Shown here: in pieces, positions 9,431-16,198 of the stretch
How the letters are laid out: each line of letters starts with the position of its first letter
Numbering within the stretch: position 1 is the first letter of the stretch
Notes under the pieces: model-generated
The model's input: only the letters and a program-made list of their open reading frames with translations
What the model was told of the DNA's origin: nothing
Database searches by the model: none
Program-made: the position numbers and the translations under genes
NCBI RefSeq assembly: GCF_024834055.1
Contig: NZ_JANUXZ010000006.1
Location: 1 to 64,000 of the forward strand
DNA: 64,000 nucleotides
Direction: 5' to 3'
Source of the DNA: Corynebacterium sp. ES2730-CONJ
Lineage (GTDB): Bacteria > Actinomycetota > Actinomycetes > Mycobacteriales > Mycobacteriaceae

Positions 9431-9694
9431 ATGATGCGCCCACCCACGGTACGTGGAAATCTAAAGACCTTAAGAGATCTCGCAGAAGAGGATAACAAGG
9501 GGGTCCTTTGGTATGCACAAATAAAAGCTGCTCCTCCACTCTGAACATTTGAGAGCAGATTTCAGGGGATGACCTTGCGCCAGAACTTGAACAGTCTGCT
9601 ATCCCGCGAAGATGAAGCGGTGCGAAGATTGAGGCTGGTAAAGGGATGGAGCGCATTTTCTACTATCTCTCCAGCCTCCACGTCCCAGGAGTAA
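9431..9694 (+). pseudogene. Possible small gene interrupted by an in-frame TGA
   Basis: Reading plus-strand from ATG 9431 gives 37 residues (MMRPPTVRGNLKTLRDLAEE... KAAPPL) to a TGA at 9542-9544. The same frame then stays open for 49 residues, including MTLRQNLNSLLSREDEA, to TAA at 9692-9694. A strong terminator begins at the next base. The composition of both halves looks protein-like, and the terminator position suggests a real transcription unit. No family is recognised. A chance open frame is the main alternative; a TGG-to-TGA mutation would explain it as a pseudogene. Confidence 0.3.
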
Positions 9695-9727
9695 AAAAGG
9701 GGGCCTTGGTAAGCCCCCCCTTTTTTC
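9695..9727. terminator. Bidirectional intrinsic terminator
   Basis: A-run, then GGGGGCCTTGG, short loop, GCCCCCCC and TTTTTT. It can serve the plus-strand small frame ending at 9694 and the minus-strand NIF3 gene ending at 9845. Between NIF3 and this hairpin (9728-9844) no gene is seen. Confidence 0.8.
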
Positions 9728-9844
9728 GCTTACGCGGCATCAAGCACCGCCAGTTCTCCACCGTAAGGTGCACATCCTGCACACCCGGTCTTGGGCTCCT
9801 TGGCCGTGAGTGCCTCCGCTGGTGGGTGCCTCTGATTGTGGGAC

Positions 9845-10978
9845 TTAGTGTTCTGGGTGTGCCGAGAGCGTCCACGGATCGGTCCGACAGTTTAAAACCT
9901 CAATATCAAGCTCGGGGTGGGCCTGGCGGAGGATCTCTTGTGCTTGTAGGGTCCAGGGATATTCGCTAGCCCAGTGGGCGGTATCAATAATCAGCGGACC
10001 ATCGGCGCGCAGGTGCTCATCCACAGGGTGATGGCGCAGATCGCTCGTGAGATAAACATCTACACCGAGTTGTCGCACCTTCTCTAAGAAACTATCGCCC
10101 GAGCCGGAGCTCACAGCGATCGTATGCACCATGCGCTCTGGGTCACCTGCGGCTCTAATCCCCCACACCGTCTCAGGCAGTGCATTGGCGACCTGTTGCA
10201 CGAAATCAGCAAAGCGCATGGGCTCTGGGAGCTCGCCGATTCTACCCAGACCCGGCGCGCTATCGAGCTGCGTGGTGGGGGCTAGTGGGGTGATATCAAA
10301 GGCTGGCTCTTCATATGGGTGCGCGCTGCGGAGAGTGTCCATAAGGCGTGCGCGCAATCCTCGCGCGGCGACGAACTCAATGCGGACCTCCTTGAGGGTT
10401 TCTTTTTCTCCGGCGGTCCCGATCGTGGGGTTGGCATATGTGCCAGCCCGGAATTCTCCTTGCCCCTCCCATTGGAAGGCGCACTCGGTATAGTCACCAA
10501 TTGCTCCGGCGCCTATGGCAAAAAGTGCTTCTTTTAAGTCTGTGGCATGCTCTGGGGGAATATGGACTCCCCATTTATCGAGGGAGTCGCGCTGCGGTGC
10601 AATGGGGCGCCCTGGGGTGATTCCCACCAGCTCGGCTAATTTGTCATTGACTCCGGGGCGAGCGCTATCGGCATTGGTATGGGCTGAGAATAGAGCGCAG
10701 CCCGAGCGGATCAGTGTATGCACGATGCGCCCTTTGGGAGTATGAGCGGCCACGGAGGTGACCCCGCGCATGAGGAGGGGGTGGTGGGTGATAATCAGGT
10801 CGGCGCCGCGCGCGATGGCTTGATCGACAACGTCATCGGTGCAGTCGAGGGCGAGGCATATAGTTTTCACTTCTGCTTCAAGGTCACCACATACCAGCCC
10901 GACGGCGTCCCAGCTTTCGGCAAGATGGGGCGGGTAGGCCTGATCGAGGGTGCGGATTATATCTTTAAGGTGCATCAT
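9845..10978 (-). CDS. NIF3/DUF34 family protein (YbgI-like)
   Basis: 377 residues. N-terminal half: LAESWDAVGLVCGD and the metal-binding ITHHPLLMRG; middle insertion (about 130-270) containing AHPYEEPAFDI, the PII-like domain of the longer family members; C-terminal metal motif IDTAHWASEYPW. NIF3 proteins form toroidal hexamers with two metals per subunit; proposed roles include GTP cyclohydrolase-like chemistry and metal handling, but none is settled. Position between the zinc-ribbon gene and the CobC-like gene matches Rv2230c. The start MMHL at 10978 could equally be the second ATG. Confidence 0.92.
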   Translation of the reverse strand: MMHLKDIIRTLDQAYPPHLAESWDAVGLVCGDLEAEVKTICLALDCTDDVVDQAIARGADLIITHHPLLMRGVTSVAAHTPKGRIVHTLIRSGCALFSAHTNADSARPGVNDKLAELVGITPGRPIAPQRDSLDKWGVHIPPEHATDLKEALFAIGAGAIGDYTECAFQWEGQGEFRAGTYANPTIGTAGEKETLKEVRIEFVAARGLRARLMDTLRSAHPYEEPAFDITPLAPTTQLDSAPGLGRIGELPEPMRFADFVQQVANALPETVWGIRAAGDPERMVHTIAVSSGSGDSFLEKVRQLGVDVYLTSDLRHHPVDEHLRADGPLIIDTAHWASEYPWTLQAQEILRQAHPELDIEVLNCRTDPWTLSAHPEH

Positions 10979-11085
10979 ATTCGCCTATATCTTTGGGGAG
11001 AAAACTATCTGTTTTTTGTCGAGCTGTTCCCACTCTAAGTGCCAATACTAAGAGCTAACAATCATATCGTCACCGCGGACGGCTG

Positions 11086-12150
11086 TTATGCGAACCAACT
11101 GTGACCACGGGGCGCGCTTGAGGGGTTCGTATCTAGCAAGACCTCTTCGCGGAAGGCGCCAATCAGCTTTTCAACCTCGGAACTATCTCTGAGCGCTAAC
11201 CGCCAATATCCTTGGTCAAGACCAGGGAAGCTCTCGCACCCTCTGATCGCGATTCCTCTTAAGCGAAGCCTTCTTCGTAGCTGCTCATTCCCCCCACGAA
11301 CCAGCAGGAAGGGGGCGGAAGAGTTACTAGCTATGGTCAGACCCGCTGCTTCTAGCTGTGGAATCATTGCCGTGCGCCTGGCGCTCATCTCTGCACGAGC
11401 TAGCTCTAGATGACCCTGAGGTATCCCTATTTCAAAGACAGCGCGCGCCGCAGCGATCGCTAGGGAGCTCACCGGCCAATGGGCGCGCCGACGGCATAAT
11501 TCCCGCAAGGTAGCGGGGTCAGCTATGAGGTAACCGACTCGTAGACCGGCGAGCCCCCAGGTTTTCGTTAGCGAGCGCGCCACGATCACTCGCCCTGGAC
11601 CTGCTGCTGCTATAGCACCGACCATAGAGTATTCTTCGCTCACACAATCGAGGAAGGCTTCATCAACGACGAGCGTTCGGCCTGGCTTCCGCAGCGTGGC
11701 CAGCTGCGCCGGAGTAAGAACCTGGCCTGTTGGGTTCGTGGGGTTGCCAATAATCACCATATCGATGTGATCGGGAATCTCAGGCAGCTGATCAAAGGGG
11801 GGATCCACGATGAGCTGCTCTGGAGTGTAGCCAGCGTCGATAAGCATGAGCTCGGGTTCGCAGAAGCCAGGGTGGATCACCGCTGGGTGCGCTGGTTTGA
11901 GGTGAGGTAGCATCGCGAAACCCTCGGAGGCGCCGCTTATTAACAGAATATGATCGGGTGGGACCTGATGATAATCAGCGATCAGTTCTTCCACTTTCGC
12001 TACCTCTGGGGCCGCTGGGTACCGGTGGATCTCCCCGAGCGCATCGATGAGTGCAGTGCGTAGCCATGGTGGTGGTGGCCCTGTGACATTGACCGCGAAA
12101 TCGAGGTGGGCCCCGAGGGCGTCGGTATCGCCGTGGGTTCGAGAAAGCAT
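11086..12150 (-). CDS. PLP-dependent aminotransferase/decarboxylase of the CobC/HisC family
   Basis: From ATG 12150 (MLSRTHGDTDALGAHLDFAVNVTGPPPP) the protein has about 354 residues; an upstream frame to 12261 would overlap the divergent HAD promoter and is less likely. Motifs: NPTNPTG (substrate/cofactor loop), DEAFLDCV (Asp to the PLP ring), RSLTKTWGLAGLRVGY (the Lys that forms the Schiff base). The family includes histidinol-phosphate aminotransferase and L-threonine-phosphate decarboxylase CobC; the M. tuberculosis counterpart Rv2231c is named cobC. The cobD-like gene 2 kb away supports the B12-linked reading, but no other cobalamin gene is in view. Confidence 0.85.
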   Translation of the reverse strand: MLSRTHGDTDALGAHLDFAVNVTGPPPPWLRTALIDALGEIHRYPAAPEVAKVEELIADYHQVPPDHILLISGASEGFAMLPHLKPAHPAVIHPGFCEPELMLIDAGYTPEQLIVDPPFDQLPEIPDHIDMVIIGNPTNPTGQVLTPAQLATLRKPGRTLVVDEAFLDCVSEEYSMVGAIAAAGPGRVIVARSLTKTWGLAGLRVGYLIADPATLRELCRRRAHWPVSSLAIAAARAVFEIGIPQGHLELARAEMSARRTAMIPQLEAAGLTIASNSSAPFLLVRGGNEQLRRRLRLRGIAIRGCESFPGLDQGYWRLALRDSSEVEKLIGAFREEVLLDTNPSSAPRGHSWFA

Positions 12151-12198
12151 GGCTACCACTTTAATAGTAGGAGAAAAATCTGTGGCACTATAGAGCGT

Positions 12199-12804
12199 AT
12201 GGCCCTGCTGATCTTCGACGTCGACGGAACACTCATCGACTCCGCACCTGGGATTATCCACAGCGTGCGGCGTGCCCTTAATGATCTGGGGGTTCCAGAC
12301 CCTGATGAGCAGTGGTTTCAGGATCTCCTCGGACCACAGATTAATGTCAGTTTTGCCCGTATCGGTTTAGGCGATGAGGCCGTAGGGCGGTTTCGGGGCT
12401 ATTATCTCGACTCCGGCATCCAACACGCGTCGGTATACCCTGGCATCATCGACGTGCTCGAGGTTGCGCTAAATAAGGGGCATGTGCTGGTCACGGCGAC
12501 TAATAAACCTCAGGCCACGGCTGAAAAATTTCTGCAGATTCATGGCCTCGCCGATTATTTTGCAGCGATTATTGGCTCCACCCCAGAGCGTGATTCCAAA
12601 GAAAAGGTCATTGCCCAGGCTCTTGCTAAATCGCGACCGGAAGAGACCACGCTTATGATTGGCGATCGGGACCACGATATTCTTGGCGCTCGGCTCAATG
12701 GGATTCCCGCTGCGGCCGCGACGTGGGGCTATGGGAGCGCTCACGAGTGGGAGCAGGCCCGCTATAAGTTAACCAGACCTGCTGATTTGAAAGGATTACT
12801 ATGA
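12199..12804 (+). CDS. HAD hydrolase, PtkA/phosphoglycolate-phosphatase-like
   Basis: 201 residues from ATG 12199 (MALLIFDVDGTLID). Motif I is DVDGT with nucleophile D7 and D9; motif II is the VTATNKP segment; motif IV is MIGDRDHDI. A cap domain lies between motifs I and II. In mycobacteria the gene at this place (Rv2232) is PtkA, a HAD protein reported as the tyrosine kinase for PtpA; by sequence it could also be a phosphoglycolate phosphatase. Its stop overlaps the ptpA start (ATGA), so the two are translationally coupled, which supports the PtkA-like context. Confidence 0.88.
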   Translation: MALLIFDVDGTLIDSAPGIIHSVRRALNDLGVPDPDEQWFQDLLGPQINVSFARIGLGDEAVGRFRGYYLDSGIQHASVYPGIIDVLEVALNKGHVLVTATNKPQATAEKFLQIHGLADYFAAIIGSTPERDSKEKVIAQALAKSRPEETTLMIGDRDHDILGARLNGIPAAAATWGYGSAHEWEQARYKLTRPADLKGLL

Positions 12805-13277
12805 GTTATCACATCACTGTGCTGTGCACGGGGAATATCTGCCGCTCCCCCATGGGCGACGTGATCTTAAACGATGCGATAACCACAGCGAACTTTAAAG
12901 ATCTCGTTCGCGTGGACTCCTGCGGCACCGGCGGCTGGCATATCGGCCAGGGCGCCGATAAACGTGCAGTCGCCGAACTGAACAAGGCTGGATATGACGG
13001 CTCGCAGCATCGCGCCCAACAGTTTGGCGAGGACTTCGAGAACGCCGATCTCATCATAGCGATGGATCAATCCCATGTGGATTTCCTCAAAAACTACGGA
13101 GTGAATCCCTCTCGAGTACGCCTCCTGCGCAGCTTTGATCCCGATGCGGATTCCCTCGAGGTGGAGGACCCCTATTATGGTTATCCTTCGGATTTTGAGG
13201 TGGCCCGGGTGCAGATTGAACGGGCTGTTCCAGGTATCTTGAATTTCTTGCGTCACGAACTTGATCTCGACGAGTAG
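12801..13277 (+). CDS. ptpA: Low-molecular-weight protein tyrosine phosphatase
   Basis: 158 residues. P-loop CTGNICRS with nucleophile C9 and R15 (C-x5-R), and the general acid D123 in EDPYYGYPSDFE. This is the LMW-PTPase set that removes phosphate from phosphotyrosine. Length and partner gene match PtpA of mycobacteria (Rv2234). There is no secretion signal. It overlaps the upstream HAD gene by 4 bp and is followed after 3 bp by the SURF1 gene, forming a three-gene operon. Confidence 0.93.
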   Translation: MSYHITVLCTGNICRSPMGDVILNDAITTANFKDLVRVDSCGTGGWHIGQGADKRAVAELNKAGYDGSQHRAQQFGEDFENADLIIAMDQSHVDFLKNYGVNPSRVRLLRSFDPDADSLEVEDPYYGYPSDFEVARVQIERAVPGILNFLRHELDLDE

Positions 13278-13280
13278 ATC

Positions 13281-14225
13281 ATGATGCGTTCTCGTCCCAC
13301 CACCACTGGCGTTAAAGCATTTCTTAGCCCCGGCTGGGTTATCACCACTCTCCTGGTCGTGGCATTTTCCTATGCGGCTTTTACTATTTTGTCCCCATGG
13401 CAGTTAAACAAAGACGCCATGATCGTCTCCCGCAATGCCCATATTGAACAAGCCTTCAAAGAGGCTCCGCAGCCTTATGAAGAAATCTTCGATGCCTCGG
13501 GGGCAATTACCAATGATCAAGAATGGATGCGGGTCAGTCTAACCGGGCATTATCTCCCCGATCAGGCGGTAACCCTACGGCTGCGGCCCGTAGGTGGCAC
13601 CCCTGCGTACCACTCACTGACCCCTTTTCAGCTCGACTCCGGTCCAACAATCCTCATCAATCGAGGTTTTATCCCATCAAAGGCCGGATCAACCACAGTC
13701 ATCCCGCCGGCACCCACCGGAGAAACCACGATTATTGCTCATGCTCGCACCAATGAATCTGTGCCCTCGACTCAGCCTATGACCTCGACTCAACCTATCC
13801 AGGTCTACGGCATTAATACTGCACAGATCGCTGAGCTTACCGGGGCTGATCTGGGGCGAGATTACGCGCAATTAGCTGAAGATCAGCCCGGTGGATTACA
13901 AACCATACCCATCCCTAAGCTGGATCGAGGTAATCATCTCTCCTACGGTTTCCAGTGGATCGCCTTTGGGGTGATGGCCCCATTGGGTCTGGGATATTTC
14001 ATTCTCACGGAATCAAAAGAGCGCAGGCGGGCACGCGAGGAAGAAGAGCAGATGGCCCAATTGGCAAGCGATCACCCTCGTGGCCCCGACCCGCTCGGTA
14101 CAGATATACCGGCTGAAGACACCATAGAGAAGAACCAAGAGTCAAGCTTAGAGGACGCAATTGATAGAAAGATGCGCTCTCGCTACGGTGACCAGAAGCG
14201 CAACTACTACCAGCGCGATTACTGA
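13281..14225 (+). CDS. SURF1 family cytochrome oxidase assembly protein
   Basis: 314 residues. A membrane helix at about 20-38 (WVITTLLVVAFSYAAFTIL), an external domain with NRGFIP and HLSYGFQW, then a second helix at about 225-245 (WIAFGVMAPLGLGYFIL). This is the SURF1 layout; SURF1 helps insert heme a into the aa3 cytochrome c oxidase. The C-terminal tail of about 70 residues is charged and cytoplasmic. It contains two near-identical octads, PSTQPMTSTQP, in the loop. It is the last gene of the HAD-ptpA operon and converges with cobD. Confidence 0.9.
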   Translation: MMRSRPTTTGVKAFLSPGWVITTLLVVAFSYAAFTILSPWQLNKDAMIVSRNAHIEQAFKEAPQPYEEIFDASGAITNDQEWMRVSLTGHYLPDQAVTLRLRPVGGTPAYHSLTPFQLDSGPTILINRGFIPSKAGSTTVIPPAPTGETTIIAHARTNESVPSTQPMTSTQPIQVYGINTAQIAELTGADLGRDYAQLAEDQPGGLQTIPIPKLDRGNHLSYGFQWIAFGVMAPLGLGYFILTESKERRRAREEEEQMAQLASDHPRGPDPLGTDIPAEDTIEKNQESSLEDAIDRKMRSRYGDQKRNYYQRDY

Positions 14226-14259
14226 CAATCCCAGCAACACGTGGGGGGGTATCGGCGCT

Positions 14260-15192
14260 TTAAGGGGTTGAGCGCGCTTTATGTGCTCGCCATATGAGCG
14301 GGAGCGCGATGGCAAAATACGTACCCCATTGGGTAAAGCGGGAGAGCTTAATGGCCCTCTTAATTGCTGGCACATCTGGGGGTTGGCCGAAACCTAGAAT
14401 GGGTCGCATTTCCACCCCATGGTGGTAGTGCGTTGGACCTCCGAGTTGTATTCCTAGCGCGGCGGCAGCGGTGGCTTCCACGGGCCCTGCATTAGGGCTG
14501 GGATGATAGGGGGCCTGGGTACGTAGCGCTCGTATTCCCTCGGGCAATCGACCCGCCCTAAGCGCATAGATGAGGTGGAAGAAGGTTGTCACCCGGGCCG
14601 GGATATATGCGGCTATATCATCGAGCTGTGCCGCTGCCCACCCAAATTCTTGATAGCGGGGGTTTTTATACCCCACCATGGCGTCGAGAGTATTAATAGT
14701 GCGATGAAAAACCACTCCCGCTGGGCCACAAAGTGCCCAGCACAGCGGGGCTATCGCAGAATCAGAGGTATTTTCCGCCAATGATTCCGTGGTAGCACGG
14801 GCCATCTCGGCGCGGTTGAGTAGCTCAGGGTCGCGCGAACATAACCAAGGGATATAGGAGCGGGCGTGCTCATCATCCCCAGCTTCGAGCGCGGATGCCA
14901 TTCTATCCCCAATTCTCTCTAAGGTGGTGCCACCGAGTGAGGAAAAAAGGCTAAGTCCTAGGAGAAAATCGCGTCCGCGTGGGGGCAGCATTCTACTGAT
15001 AGCTATAGTTGAAACTACTGGAGGGATAACGGTGAGTGCCACATAGGCGGCCCCAGCTGTGCGGGTGGGTTGATAAATTCTCTTTTCAACCCATATTGCA
15101 TACCGGCCAAAGATAGCTACCGGGTGGTACGCATTAGGGGGGTCACCGCATAAACGATCAGCAGCCATGCCTAAGGTGATACCTAGAAACAT
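14260..15192 (-). CDS. cobD: Adenosylcobinamide-phosphate synthase (CobD/CbiB)
   Basis: 310 residues, several membrane helices. Family landmarks: DRLCGDPPNAYHPVAIFGR near the N-terminus, SLAENTSDSAIAPLCW, TINTLDAMVGYKN and SPNAGPVEA. CobD attaches aminopropanol to adenosylcobyric acid in the last steps of B12 synthesis or salvage. The start could be ATG 15192 or the internal ATG at 15168; both sit in the arms of a perfect hairpin (see separate entry). The gene begins 19 nt after tRNA-Val, so read-through from the tRNA promoter is likely. No other B12 pathway genes are present except the CobC-like one. Confidence 0.92.
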   Translation of the reverse strand: MFLGITLGMAADRLCGDPPNAYHPVAIFGRYAIWVEKRIYQPTRTAGAAYVALTVIPPVVSTIAISRMLPPRGRDFLLGLSLFSSLGGTTLERIGDRMASALEAGDDEHARSYIPWLCSRDPELLNRAEMARATTESLAENTSDSAIAPLCWALCGPAGVVFHRTINTLDAMVGYKNPRYQEFGWAAAQLDDIAAYIPARVTTFFHLIYALRAGRLPEGIRALRTQAPYHPSPNAGPVEATAAAALGIQLGGPTHYHHGVEMRPILGFGQPPDVPAIKRAIKLSRFTQWGTYFAIALPLIWRAHKARSTP

Positions 15193-15203
15193 GGCTGCTG
15201 ATC
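15156..15203 (-). repeat. Perfect 14-bp hairpin enclosing the cobD start
   Basis: GATCAGCAGCCATG and its exact complement occupy 15190-15203 and 15156-15169, separated by 20 bp. With one mismatch the pairing extends to 17 of 18 bp, and the loop itself can pair further. The two ATGs that could start cobD (codons 1 and 9) each lie in an arm. No U-run follows, so it is not a standard terminator. It could limit cobD translation or define the tRNA-Val 3' trailer. Confidence 0.75.
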
Positions 15204-15211
15204 TTTTCTCT

Positions 15212-15287
15212 TGGTGCGCCCTGACGGGCTCGAACCGCCGACCTGCTGGGTGTAAACCAGCTGCTCTCCCAGCTGAGCTAAAGGCGC
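15212..15287 (-). tRNA. tRNA-Val (TAC)
   Basis: Complete cloverleaf. Acceptor GCGCCTT pairs with AGGGCGC, the anticodon loop is TTTACAC with anticodon TAC (reads GUA), the T arm contains GGTTCGAGCC, the discriminator is A and CCA is encoded (15212-15214). It lies directly upstream of cobD. Confidence 0.97.
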
Positions 15288-15413
15288 TTATACTCGCTGA
15301 GTACGTCTTGCGTACTGCAACGAGTAGTTACTCTAACAGTAAATCTTTAGGTTATACAAAACAGCAGCTTATACACGTTAACACAGTTCTTTTTAACGAG
15401 CGCTGCTACCGCT

Positions 15414-15842
15414 TTAACTGTGCTTGACTCCACCTGGCACCAGGCAGGACCCTTGCCATTGGCTAAGGCGCTCCGCCTTAGTTTGTACGAGCCCGGCAAG
15501 CTGTGCTGCTTCGGAGATGATTCCCGGCTCGAGAGCGCCTAGTTGCCCAGTTCCTGGGGTTAAAAGCCAAATACAGCCTCCCTCATCGAGGACTCGAATG
15601 GTGTCGACGAGGGTATCGACAAGGTCGCCGTCTTCGCTGCGCCACCACAAAAGGACGGCATCGCAGGGTTCAATCGAGTCTTCGTCGATAAGCTCGGAGC
15701 CAATGACGTCTTCGACTGCTTCACTGATGGTTGTGTCGCAGTCTTCGTCCCAACCTATTTCTTGGACTACCATCCCGGGTTTGAAGCCGAGACGCTCGGT
15801 GCCGGTGGTAGGAGTATTCTGATTCAAATCTTCAGCGTTCAT
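15414..15842 (-). CDS. DUF3052 family protein
   Basis: 142 residues from ATG 15842 (MNAEDLNQNTPTTG); a 25-residue upstream extension to 15917 has no family support. Acidic protein with LGFKPGMVVQEIGWDEDCD near the start, a repeated DTLVDTIRVLDEGG-type helix and a closing VPGG. The DUF3052 family is widespread in actinobacteria (Rv2239c in M. tuberculosis), always next to aceE, and resembles a methyltransferase-like fold without SAM motifs. Function unknown. It is divergent from aceE. Confidence 0.9.
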   Translation of the reverse strand: MNAEDLNQNTPTTGTERLGFKPGMVVQEIGWDEDCDTTISEAVEDVIGSELIDEDSIEPCDAVLLWWRSEDGDLVDTLVDTIRVLDEGGCIWLLTPGTGQLGALEPGIISEAAQLAGLVQTKAERLSQWQGSCLVPGGVKHS

Positions 15843-16042
15843 CAGAAGACCAGAATACAAGCATTCCTGCTTTTCTACACCTTCAATCCTCGGCCGCTTC
15901 CTCCCCTTTACCCCCATGTGGTGAGGGGCATGACATAAATGCTTTTCCTAGTTATCCACCACAGGGCCATAAAGGTGCATCAAGGCGAAAGGGGCGGCAC
16001 TACCTAAAATGGTGGCAAGGCACGTAAAGTAAAAAGTTAACG

Positions 16043-16060
16043 TAGTCTGTCTATAGACTA
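16043..16060. promoter_or_regulatory. Inverted repeat upstream of aceE, candidate operator
   Basis: TAGTCT, six bases, AGACTA: an 18-bp dyad about 140 bp before the aceE start. It contains TATAGACT, which could also act as a -10. No specific regulator can be named from the sequence. The interval 15843-16198 holds both divergent promoters and no gene. Confidence 0.35.
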
Positions 16061-16198
16061 TGAGGGGAGTTGCACCCACTCTTTCGGGGTCTTTTCCTCC
16101 CCCTGAAGCTGCGCGCTCTCACGTTCGCTGTGAGTTTGGGCAATCTGATAACTACATATTTTTTACTAACCCCAATTACCCCCCCTTGGAGGTGTGGA

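Noticed and set aside
9663..9875. Minus frame beyond the NIF3 stop, and a nearby frame containing GCAGCAPYGGELAVLDAA
   Set aside because: The Cys-containing frame has no start codon between its preceding stop and the motif; the other runs through a terminator. Probably chance.
15414..15917. 25-residue N-terminal extension of the DUF3052 protein
   Set aside because: The extension is basic and unlike the family; the ATG at 15842 begins the normal protein.
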